A DNA stretch of 41,247 nucleotides from Streptomyces yangpuensis (lineage in GTDB: Bacteria > Actinomycetota > Actinomycetes > Streptomycetales > Streptomycetaceae), in NCBI RefSeq assembly GCF_001005295.1, contig NZ_LBMK01000002.1:698470-739716 (forward strand), given 5' to 3'. This document shows positions 34,229 through 41,247 of this stretch, piece by piece (positions within the stretch are counted from its first letter, which is position 1; each line of letters starts with the position of its first letter). The translations under genes and the position numbers were made by a program. Below the pieces are notes generated by a model that was not told the origin of the DNA, ran no database searches, and was given only the letters and a program-made list of their open reading frames with translations.

Positions 34229-37186
34229 GTGCAGAAGAAGCGGTCTCGGAAGAACGGCACCGCCGCCGAAGGCCCGGCCCCCGCAGGACGCCGCGTCCGC
34301 GTGCGCAGCCGGCTGGTCGTCGGCGTCGCCGTCGCAGGGCTCACCGTCCTCGCGGCCGGCACGCCCGCCGTCGTCACCGCCGCGAGGGAGCTGAACGACT
34401 CCCAGCGGCTGGTCACCCTCGCGGAGCAGACCGGGCAGATCCTCACCCTCACGCATGTCCTTGCCGACGAGCGTGACGCCGTGGTCGAGTACGCCGCCAA
34501 GGGCCGCCCCGGCGCCGCCAAGAGCGCCCTCCAGGAACGCATCCTGCGCACCGACCGGCAGATCGCCGAGGCCGCCGCCGAGGTCGACGAACCCCTCGCC
34601 ATGGCCCTCGCCCGCGTCGCGTCCGTCCGTACCGAGGCCATCGACGGCAAGGGCACCGCCCTCGCCGCCCACCAGGCGTACACCGGTGTCATCACGGAAC
34701 TCCTCGCCCCCGGCGGCCGGCTCGCCGACCTCACCCCGCCGCGCGCCGAGGCCGCCCTCGCCACCACCCGCCCCCTGGCCCCGCTCGGCCAGGCCGTGGA
34801 ACAGGCCTCGGCCACCCGCGGACTGCTCCTCGCCGCACTGGCCGTCCCCCGCGGTGAACAGCCTCCGGGCTCGGCCGTGGTCGACGAACTCACCGCCGCC
34901 GCCCAGCGCTCGCGCGTACGGGAGCAGGCCGCCCTCGACGACTTCACCCGGGTCGCCCGGCCCGACGTACGCCAGACCCTCACCGCCACCGTCACCGGCC
35001 CCGAGGTCAAGGCGGCCGACGACTTCCTCAAGCGGCTCACCGACCGGCCCACCCTGACCGGCCCCGACCGCAAGACCGACGGCGCCGCCGTCGGCACCGC
35101 GCTCACCGCCCGCATCGACCGGATGCGCACCGTCGAAGCCACCCTCGCCGGACAGCGGGCCTCCGCCCTCGCCGGCCTGCGCGACGACGACGTGACCCGG
35201 CTGGAGATCATGGTCGCCCTGCTGGGCGTGCTGTTCCTCGTCGCCGTCGGCTTCTCCACGGCCGTCGCCCGCTCGCTCACCCGCCCGCTGTCCGTCCTGC
35301 GGCGCGGCGCGGAACGGCTGGCGACGCCCGAGGGCTCGGTCGAACCGGTGCGGTTCACCGGCCGCAACGACGAGTTCGCCGAGGTCGTTCGGCACCTGAA
35401 CGCCGTACGCGACCAGACGGTCTCCCTGCACACCCGGATCGCCGGGCTCGACGCCGACCGGCGCCGCATCATCGGCCGCAACGAGGCGCTCGCCTCCGGC
35501 CGGGAGGCGCTGGAGGAGGAGCTGACGACCCTGCGCGCCGGGCTGGAGGAGCACCGCCGCATCATGTCGACGACCTCCGTCTCGCTGTCGCTGCGCACGC
35601 TGGGCCTGGTGGAACGCCAGCTCGCCGTCATCGAGGAACTGGAGTCCAAGGAACAGGACCCCGACCGGCTCGCGACCCTCTTCAAGCTGGACCACCTGGC
35701 GACCGTGATGCGCCGCCACAACGAGAACCTGCTGGTTCTCGCCGGGCAGGAGCACGGCCACGGGCAGGGGATGCCGGTGGCGCTGGTCGACGTGATGCGG
35801 GCCGCCGTCAGCGAGATCGAGCGCTACGAGCGCGTCGACCTCGCGGCCCTGCCCTCGTACACGCAGGTCGCCGGGCACGCCGCCGACGACATCTCGCACG
35901 TGCTGGCCGAACTGCTGGAGAACGCCACGACGTTCTCCCCGCCCGAGGTCAAGGTGAAGGTGTCCGGCTGGACCCTGGACACCGGCGATGTCGTGCTGTC
36001 CGTCGTCGACGAGGGCATCGGTGTCACCGAGGACCGCCTGGAGGCGCTCAACGCCCGGCTGTCCACGCCCGAGGCGTACGACGAGGAGCCCGAGGAGGAG
36101 CACGGCCTGGGCCTCGGCCTGTACGTGGCCGGGCGGCTCGCCGCACGGCACGGGGTCACCGCGGAGCTGCGCGGCGCGCGGCACGGCGGGACCGAGGCCC
36201 TGGTCGTCGTCCCCGCCGCACTGCTGCCCGCCACCCCGCCAGCTTCGCCGGTCCACACCCTGGCCACGCCGGGCGCGCCCTCGCTGCACCTGCCGGGCGT
36301 GATAGCGGAGGCGAACGAGAACACCCTGCCCGCCCGCCCGCGCGGTGCGCACGCCGCACCCGAGGCCGAGGCGGAGACGGCCGACCCCGCCGACGCGGTG
36401 GTCCCGGCCCCGGAGCCCGCCCTCCCGGCGGAACCGGTCACCCCGGTCACCCTGGCCGAGGCCCTGGCGCCCCCCGCCGAGGCCGAATCCGACCAGGAGC
36501 CCACCACCGACCTCCAGTCGCCCGACGAGGCCTTCACCGCGGCCCCGGCCGAGGACGTCCCCCCGGCGGAGCAGGTCTTCACCACGGCCCCGGCCGTCGA
36601 CGCCGTACCCGCCGCCGAGCAGGCCCCGCCCGCGGACCAGGTGTTCACCGCCGAGCCCCCCGCAGGGGAAGCGCTCGTCGCCCGCATCACCCACGACACG
36701 GACCCGGCCGACTTCACCCTCCCGGACCCCGCCGAGTACGACCCCGCCGAGTACCAGCCCGCCGGGTCCGACTCCGCCGAGGACCGGTCCGCCGGGTCCG
36801 ACTCCGCCGGGTCCGACCCCGCCGAGCCCCCCGCAGGGGACCACGCACACGCCCCCGCCGAGGCCGACTGGCTCCCCCGCCAGGGCAGCCACCCCGCCGA
36901 CCCCGCCGACGGCGGCGGCCCCGTCACCGACAAGGGCCTGCCGAAGCGGACCCCGCGCACCGTGGCCGCCCCGCGCAGGGAGGACGTACCGCCCCAGCCG
37001 CCGCGCCGGGTCGACGCCGAAGAACTGCGACGCCGGCTCGGGGGCTTCTACCAGGGAGCCCAGGACGGCCGGCGCGTCGCCGCCGCCGAGCTCGCGCAGG
37101 ACGGGGACCCGGACCGCGGGCAGGACCGGCGGCAGGAACAGAGCAATACCGACCAGGGGGACAGCGCACAGGAGGCACGCACATGA
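34229..37186 (+). CDS. cvnA: Conservon sensor CvnA: membrane histidine-kinase-like ATPase with NIT-type sensor domain
   Basis: A 985-residue protein. GTG 34229 (VQKKRSRKNG) is chosen over a TTG four codons upstream. Domain order: transmembrane helix 1 (about 29-52); an extracytoplasmic helical domain of about 270 residues with nitrate/nitrite-sensor-like character (LAEQTGQILTLTHVLADERDAVVEY); helix 2 (LEIMVALLGVLFLVAVGFSTAV); a HAMP-like linker; coiled coil; then a HATPase domain (HVLAELLENATTFSPP, VVDEGIGV, GLGLGLYVAGRLA). A canonical H-box is absent; LDHLATVMRRHNENLL occupies its place, as in other CvnA proteins. The last 320 residues are an acidic Pro/Ala-rich tail with PAGSDSAE-type repeats. 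It heads a tightly overlapping operon. Confidence 0.9.
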   Translation: MQKKRSRKNGTAAEGPAPAGRRVRVRSRLVVGVAVAGLTVLAAGTPAVVTAARELNDSQRLVTLAEQTGQILTLTHVLADERDAVVEYAAKGRPGAAKSALQERILRTDRQIAEAAAEVDEPLAMALARVASVRTEAIDGKGTALAAHQAYTGVITELLAPGGRLADLTPPRAEAALATTRPLAPLGQAVEQASATRGLLLAALAVPRGEQPPGSAVVDELTAAAQRSRVREQAALDDFTRVARPDVRQTLTATVTGPEVKAADDFLKRLTDRPTLTGPDRKTDGAAVGTALTARIDRMRTVEATLAGQRASALAGLRDDDVTRLEIMVALLGVLFLVAVGFSTAVARSLTRPLSVLRRGAERLATPEGSVEPVRFTGRNDEFAEVVRHLNAVRDQTVSLHTRIAGLDADRRRIIGRNEALASGREALEEELTTLRAGLEEHRRIMSTTSVSLSLRTLGLVERQLAVIEELESKEQDPDRLATLFKLDHLATVMRRHNENLLVLAGQEHGHGQGMPVALVDVMRAAVSEIERYERVDLAALPSYTQVAGHAADDISHVLAELLENATTFSPPEVKVKVSGWTLDTGDVVLSVVDEGIGVTEDRLEALNARLSTPEAYDEEPEEEHGLGLGLYVAGRLAARHGVTAELRGARHGGTEALVVVPAALLPATPPASPVHTLATPGAPSLHLPGVIAEANENTLPARPRGAHAAPEAEAETADPADAVVPAPEPALPAEPVTPVTLAEALAPPAEAESDQEPTTDLQSPDEAFTAAPAEDVPPAEQVFTTAPAVDAVPAAEQAPPADQVFTAEPPAGEALVARITHDTDPADFTLPDPAEYDPAEYQPAGSDSAEDRSAGSDSAGSDPAEPPAGDHAHAPAEADWLPRQGSHPADPADGGGPVTDKGLPKRTPRTVAAPRREDVPPQPPRRVDAEELRRRLGGFYQGAQDGRRVAAAELAQDGDPDRGQDRRQEQSNTDQGDSAQEART

Positions 37187-37671
37187 CCGCGCCCAGTACG
37201 TACGGACTGAGCACCCAGGCCCGCAACCTGCAGTGGCTGCTGACCGACCTGGTCGAGGAGGTGCCCGGCGTCAACTCCGTCGCCGTCGTCTCCTCGGACG
37301 GGCTGCTGCTCCTGTCCTCCGACCCAGGAGCGGGCGGCGCGGGCGAACCACAGGCGACGCCACGGCCGAAGGGCCCGCGGGGGGCGTCCGCCGACCTCGC
37401 CACCATCGTCTCCGGCCTCGGCAGCCTCACCACCGGGGCGGCCGCCCTCATGGAGTTCGGCGCCGTCAAGCAGACCATGGTGGCGATGGAGCACGGCTCG
37501 GTCTTCGTCATGGCCATCAGCGACGGCTCACTCCTGGGCGTGCACGCCACGCCCGACTGCGACATGAGCGTCGTCGCCTACCACATGGCCCTGTTCGTCG
37601 GCCGCGCCGGCCACGTCCTGACCCCCGAAGTCCGCAGCGAGCTGCGCCAGTCGATGGAGAACACCCCGTGA
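37183..37671 (+). CDS. cvnB: Roadblock/LC7-domain protein CvnB
   Basis: A 162-residue protein. ATG 37183 overlaps the cvnA stop (ATGA). It has the roadblock/LC7 fold pattern: NLQWLLTDLVEEVPGVNSVAVVSSDGLLLLSS, SGLGSLTTGAAALMEFG, and MEHGSVFVMAISDGSLLGVHATPDCDMSVVAYHMALFV. In conservons CvnB is a small dimeric adaptor thought to regulate the GTPase CvnD as part of a membrane heterocomplex with CvnA and CvnC, comparable to eukaryotic G-protein coupled systems. It is cytoplasmic. The next gene overlaps its stop by 4 bp. Confidence 0.93.
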   Translation: MTAPSTYGLSTQARNLQWLLTDLVEEVPGVNSVAVVSSDGLLLLSSDPGAGGAGEPQATPRPKGPRGASADLATIVSGLGSLTTGAAALMEFGAVKQTMVAMEHGSVFVMAISDGSLLGVHATPDCDMSVVAYHMALFVGRAGHVLTPEVRSELRQSMENTP

Positions 37672-38057
37672 GGAGACCGGCCGCCGACCGACTCCCGATA
37701 CGCGGAGCCGACCGCCGTCCCGCCCGCGTCCGCCCGTACTCCCTGACGGGCGGCCGGACACGGTTCACCCAGGTCCTGCACGTCGAGACCTTCGTCGCCG
37801 CCCTGGACACCAAGGCGTCCGAGCCGCAGAAGCCCGACCGCATGCCCGAGATGCCCGCCATCGTCGAGGTCTGCCGCCGTATGCGCACGATCGCCGAGAT
37901 CGCCGCCCTGCTGAAGCTGCCGCTCGGAGTGGTCCGCGTCCTGGTCAGCGACCTCGCCGACCAGGGCAGGATCCGTGTCTACGGAACGGGCCACGGCGCA
38001 GGTCGGCCCGAACGCGCGCTGCTGGAAAGGGTGCTCGGTGGTCTTCGCCGTCTCTGA
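37668..38057 (+). CDS. cvnC: DUF742 protein CvnC
   Basis: A 129-residue protein. GTG 37668 overlaps the cvnB stop (GTGA). The segment RVRPYSLTGGRTR is the DUF742 signature, followed by a winged-helix-like region (EVCRRMRTIAEIAALLKLPLGVVRVLVSDLADQGRIRVYG). DUF742 proteins occur almost only in conservons between the roadblock protein and the GTPase. The biochemical role is not settled; a scaffold or GTPase modulator is likely. Its 3' end overlaps cvnD by 20 bp. Confidence 0.92.
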   Translation: MRRPAADRLPIRGADRRPARVRPYSLTGGRTRFTQVLHVETFVAALDTKASEPQKPDRMPEMPAIVEVCRRMRTIAEIAALLKLPLGVVRVLVSDLADQGRIRVYGTGHGAGRPERALLERVLGGLRRL

Positions 38058-38658
38058 CAGACCGGAGCTGGACGACGAACCGGTCCAGCCCTGGCAGTAC
38101 GACCGCTCCCGCGCGCCCGTCGCCGTCAAGGTGCTGGTCGCGGGTGGTTTCGGGGTCGGCAAGACCACCTTCGTCTCCTCCGTCTCCGAGATCACCCCGC
38201 TGCGCACCGAGGCGGTGATGACCCAGGCCAGCGTCCCCACCGACGACCTGTCCGGCACCCCGGACAAGCACACCACCACCGTCGCGATGGACTTCGGCCG
38301 CATCACCCTGGCCGACGACCTCGTCCTCTACGTGTACGGCACCCCGGGCCAGGAACGGTTCTGGTTCATGTGGGACGACCTGGTGCGCGGGGCCATCGGC
38401 GGGCTCGTCATGGCCGACACCCGCCGCCTGCGCGACTGCTTTCCCGCCCTCGACTACTTCGAGAGCTCCGGGCTGCCGTACGCCGTCGCCGTCAACCACT
38501 TCGAGGGCTCGCAGCCGTACGAGCCCGAGGACGTGCGCGAGGCGCTCAGCGTCCCGCCGCACGTACCCGTGGTGATCATGGACGCGCGAGAGCGCCGGAC
38601 GGTGATCGAATCCCTGCTGGCGCTGGTGGGCCACGCCCTGGACAGCACTCCCGAATAG
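38038..38658 (+). CDS. cvnD: Ras-like small GTPase CvnD
   Basis: A 206-residue protein from GTG 38038, with GGAAAGG 6 bp upstream. G1 is GGFGVGKTTF, an effector Thr region follows (DKHTTTVAMDFGRI), and G3 is YGTPGQERFWFMWDD. The NKxD position reads AVNHFEG, so the base-specificity loop departs from the classical form, as is usual in this MglA/CvnD-like family. It probably cycles between GTP and GDP states under control of CvnA-CvnB-CvnC and passes the signal to a downstream enzyme or regulator. It overlaps cvnC and is 11 bp from the next gene. Confidence 0.92.
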   Translation: MVFAVSDRPELDDEPVQPWQYDRSRAPVAVKVLVAGGFGVGKTTFVSSVSEITPLRTEAVMTQASVPTDDLSGTPDKHTTTVAMDFGRITLADDLVLYVYGTPGQERFWFMWDDLVRGAIGGLVMADTRRLRDCFPALDYFESSGLPYAVAVNHFEGSQPYEPEDVREALSVPPHVPVVIMDARERRTVIESLLALVGHALDSTPE

Positions 38659-38669
38659 AGGACTGAGAG

Positions 38670-39944
38670 ATGCGCAGGATACTTGTCGTCGGAGCCGGCC
38701 AGTCCGGTCTCCAGCTCGCCCTCGGACTCCAGTCCAAGGGCTACGAGGTCACCCTCATGTCCAACCGGACCGCGGACGAGATCCGCACCGGGCGGGTCAT
38801 GTCCACGCAGTGCATGTTCGACACCGCGCTCCAGCACGAGCGCGACCTCGGAATCAACTTCTGGGAGCAGCAGGCCCCGAAGATCGAGGGCCTCGGCGTC
38901 TCGGTCGCCGCCCCCGACGGCAGCCGTCCCATCGACTGGCTCGGCCGGCTCAAGGGCTACGCCCAGTCCGTGGACCAGCGTGTGAAGATGTCCGGCTGGC
39001 TCGACAGCTTCGCGCAGCGCGGCGGGCAGCTCGTCATCCACGGCGCGTCCGTCGCCGACCTCGACTACTTCTCCCGCACCTACGACCTGGTGCTGGTCGC
39101 CGCCGGCAAGGGCGAGCTGGTGTCGATGTTCGGGCGGGACGCGGCGCGTTCCCCGTATGACGCCCCGCAGCGCGCGCTGGCCGTCTCCTACGTGCACGGG
39201 CTCGGCCCGCGCCCCGAGCACCCGGAGACGGAAGCGGTCCGCTGCAACCTGGTCCCCGGCGTCGGCGAGCTGTTCGTGATGCCGACCCTGACGACCTCGG
39301 GCCGGGCGGACATCCTCTTCTGGGAGGGGCTCCCCGGCGGTCCGCTGGACGTCTTCAACGGCGTCAAGGACCCGGCGGAGCACCTGGCGCTGACGCTGGG
39401 GCTCATGGAGAAGTACACGCCGTGGGAGTACGCCCGGGCGACGAAGGTGGAGCTGACGGACGCGGGCGGCACGCTCGCCGGCCGGTACGCGCCGGTCGTG
39501 CGCAACCCCGTCGGACGCCTCCCCGGCGGCGGGCTCGTCCTCGGCGTGGCCGACGTGGTCGTCGCCAACGACCCGATCACGGGCCAGGGCTCGAACTCCG
39601 CTTCCAAGTGCGCCGCCTCGTACCTGTCCTCGATCCTCATGCACGGGGACAAGCCGTTCGACGAGGCCTGGATGAAGGCCACCTTCGACAAGTACTGGTT
39701 CACCACGGGCAAGCCCGTGACCCAGTGGACGAACGCGATGCTGGGCGTACCGCCGGAGCACGTGCTGAACCTGATCGGCGCGGCCGGGCAGCTCCAGCCG
39801 GTGGCGAATCGATTCGCCAATGGCTTCGACAACCCGGCCGACTTCGACGCCTACTTCTATGACCCCGAGGACGCGGCGGACTACCTCGCCGAGGTCACCG
39901 CCGCCGCGGCCCCCTCGTCCGCGGGCGCCTCCTCCGCGGAGTAA
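38670..39944 (+). CDS. StyA-like FAD-dependent styrene/indole monooxygenase-family protein
   Basis: A 424-residue flavoprotein. ATG 38670 is preceded by GAGGACTGAGAG and lies 11 bp after cvnD, so it belongs to the operon. The N-terminal Rossmann FAD motif is ILVVGAGQSGLQLALGL (GxGxxG), MSNRTADEIRTGRVMSTQCMF follows as in styrene monooxygenase StyA, and VVVANDPITGQGSNSASK matches the second FAD motif (D...GQG). Two-component StyA enzymes need a separate flavin reductase, and none is in the window. Such genes often follow conservons, taking the place that a P450 (CvnE) has in others. The substrate is unknown. The last 64 bp overlap the convergent hydrolase gene. Confidence 0.88.
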   Translation: MRRILVVGAGQSGLQLALGLQSKGYEVTLMSNRTADEIRTGRVMSTQCMFDTALQHERDLGINFWEQQAPKIEGLGVSVAAPDGSRPIDWLGRLKGYAQSVDQRVKMSGWLDSFAQRGGQLVIHGASVADLDYFSRTYDLVLVAAGKGELVSMFGRDAARSPYDAPQRALAVSYVHGLGPRPEHPETEAVRCNLVPGVGELFVMPTLTTSGRADILFWEGLPGGPLDVFNGVKDPAEHLALTLGLMEKYTPWEYARATKVELTDAGGTLAGRYAPVVRNPVGRLPGGGLVLGVADVVVANDPITGQGSNSASKCAASYLSSILMHGDKPFDEAWMKATFDKYWFTTGKPVTQWTNAMLGVPPEHVLNLIGAAGQLQPVANRFANGFDNPADFDAYFYDPEDAADYLAEVTAAAAPSSAGASSAE

Positions 39945-41053
39945 CCGGCGTCGTCCCCCGCCGCCGCACCCGAGGACTCGGGCAGCGGCGGCGGGGTGAA
40001 CTCCGCCAGCGGGGTCCCGTCCGGGTCCGGCCGCACCGCCCCGAGCAGCGGATTCGCGGCGATCGGCGAGACCTTCACGACGGATCCGGGCCGCGGCGCC
40101 TGGATCACCTTGCCGTCGCCCACGTACAGGCCCACGTGGGTGGCCTTGGGGAAGTAGACCACCAGGTCCCCCGGCCGCAGCCGGTCCAGCGGCACCCTGG
40201 GCAGCCGGGCCCACTGCTCCTGGCTGGTCCGCGGAATGCTCCGGCCGGCGTGCGCCCAGGCCTGCGAGGTCAGACCGGAGCAGTCGAAGGACCCGGGACC
40301 CTCGGCACCCCAGACGTACGGCTTCCCGATCTGCGCCGCCGCGTAGCGGAGGGCCGCGCCACCGGCGGCCGTGGGCGTGCCCGTGTGCGTGGGGAGGGCC
40401 CCGGAGGTCACCAGCTCGCGCTGCGCCGCGGCGGTCTTCTCGGCCTCGCGCGCCCCGAGCCGGGTGAGCTGCTCCGGAGTCAGCGAGGACAGCAGCCGCT
40501 CCACCTGCTTGAGCTGCGAGGCGACCTCCTCCTTGTGGACCTTCTGCTGCGCGGCCAGGGTCTGCCGGGTGTCGAGGGCCTTGCGGGCCCGTACGGCCAG
40601 CGCATCGGCCTTCTTCTCGCCGCGCGCGAGGCGGCTGAGCACCGCGGCCCGGCGGGCGCCCTCGCGGGCGGCGAGCCGACGCTGCTCCAGGGCCGCCTGC
40701 GGGTTCCCCGCCAGCAACATCCGGGCGTAGGAGGACAGGCCCTGGCTGCCCTGGTACTGCTCGCGGGCGAGCCGCCCGGCGATGGCCCGCTCGGAGTCGA
40801 GGGCCGTACGCACCCTGCCGAGCTCGGCGGCGCGCGAGCGCTCCTCCCGCCGGCCGGCCTCCAGGGCGTCCTCCGTGGTCTTGTACGCCTCGGAGGCCTC
40901 CTCGGCCTTCTGGTAGAGGCCCTGCAGGCGGGTGAGCAGCGCGCCCACGTTCTCCCCTTCGGGCAGAACCGGCTCGGCGTCGGCGCCCGGGACGGGTCCG
41001 GCGACGAGGAGTGCCACGGCGACGCAGGCAGCGCGAAGCCCCCGATATGACAT
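39881..41053 (-). CDS. Secreted NlpC/P60 peptidoglycan endopeptidase (RipA-like)
   Basis: A 390-residue exported protein. ATG 41053 follows a near-perfect GGAGGTGATC. Signal peptide MSYRGLRAACVAVALLVAGP ends near ADA. Residues about 35-200 form a long coiled coil (RLQGLYQKAEEASEAYKTTE...KQVERLLSSLTPEQLTRLG) like that of RipA-type hydrolases. The NlpC/P60 domain follows (GGAALRYAAAQIGKPYVWGAEGPGSFDCSGL), with catalytic Cys near 258 in FDCSG, His in ATHVGLYVGDGK and a polar third residue in VIQAP. It would cut peptide stems (D-Glu to diamino acid) during growth or division. A Pro/Ala-rich tail ends the protein. It overlaps the monooxygenase gene tail to tail. Confidence 0.92.
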   Translation of the reverse strand: MSYRGLRAACVAVALLVAGPVPGADAEPVLPEGENVGALLTRLQGLYQKAEEASEAYKTTEDALEAGRREERSRAAELGRVRTALDSERAIAGRLAREQYQGSQGLSSYARMLLAGNPQAALEQRRLAAREGARRAAVLSRLARGEKKADALAVRARKALDTRQTLAAQQKVHKEEVASQLKQVERLLSSLTPEQLTRLGAREAEKTAAAQRELVTSGALPTHTGTPTAAGGAALRYAAAQIGKPYVWGAEGPGSFDCSGLTSQAWAHAGRSIPRTSQEQWARLPRVPLDRLRPGDLVVYFPKATHVGLYVGDGKVIQAPRPGSVVKVSPIAANPLLGAVRPDPDGTPLAEFTPPPLPESSGAAAGDDAGYSAEEAPADEGAAAAVTSAR

Positions 41054-41247
41054 GGGATCACCTCCGAGACCCCCGATGCTGCCACGCCCGGTATGACAAA
41101 TCCCCCACCAGAACCGCCCCCGGGCCCGGTGCCACCCGATTGGCGGGGGGTGGGAGTGGTGGGGGTGGTGGTGCGGCGGGGCGGTGGCTTCGACGGTGCG
41201 GGGTGGGTGTGGGGGCGGCGGGACGGCCGGGCAGCATCAGAGAGGTA
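41054..41247. other. Upstream region of the hydrolase gene with G-rich tract
   Basis: The only gene-related element is the ribosome site (41056-41065, minus). From 41143 on, the plus strand has repeated G runs (GGCGGGGGGTGGGAGTGG and onward) with quadruplex potential. No riboswitch or second gene is recognisable before the window ends. Confidence 0.4.

Overview
This window looks like a Streptomyces (or close relative) chromosome. G+C and third-position G/C are very high, GTG starts and 4-bp ATGA/GTGA gene overlaps are common, and the core genes are typical of actinomycetes: fused 2-oxoglutarate dehydrogenase/decarboxylase (kgd), lon under a HAIR-like site, a conservon (cvnABCD) and an FxSxx-COOH peptide-modification cluster.

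Layout. 1-4955 (+): distal part of an FxSxx-COOH RiPP-type cluster, with the FxsB radical SAM/SPASM C-terminus, a HExxH protein and the TIR/NB-ARC/TPR protein FxsT. 5058-6225 (+): a Fic enzyme behind a palindromic, apparently leaderless promoter. 6226-6784: no protein gene; a degenerate tRNA-like sequence and the kgd terminator. 6785-12751 (-): kgd and an OmpR-type two-component pair. 13137-17274: lipoprotein, membrane glycosyltransferase-like protein, thiosulfate/mercaptopyruvate sulfurtransferase, small secreted crystallin-like protein and a short DUF4097-like protein.

17287-29819 is read here as one 12.5-kb Tn7-like element. It has a tnsA-tniA-tniB-tniQ operon at its right side, TGT termini, candidate transposase-binding repeats at both ends and a possible 5-bp target duplication (GCCCA). 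It sits exactly between the stop of the DUF4097 gene and a strong terminator hairpin ahead of lon. Its cargo looks like defence or conflict genes: a AAA-TOPRIM (OLD/PARIS-like) nuclease, a SUKH-3 protein, and two unrecognised large proteins with HEPN-like C-termini bracketed by two inverted, broken IS630 copies. Cargo G+C and codon use differ visibly from the flanks. tniA carries a one-base frameshift, so the element is probably immobile now.

29821-41247: lon, a MarR-type regulator whose 3' end has expanded into 26-bp tandem repeats, a PP2C-like phosphatase, the conservon cvnA-B-C-D followed by a StyA-like flavin monooxygenase, and a secreted NlpC/P60 cell-wall hydrolase convergent with it.

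All functional calls come from reading motifs and domain order in the sequence; no database search was run.
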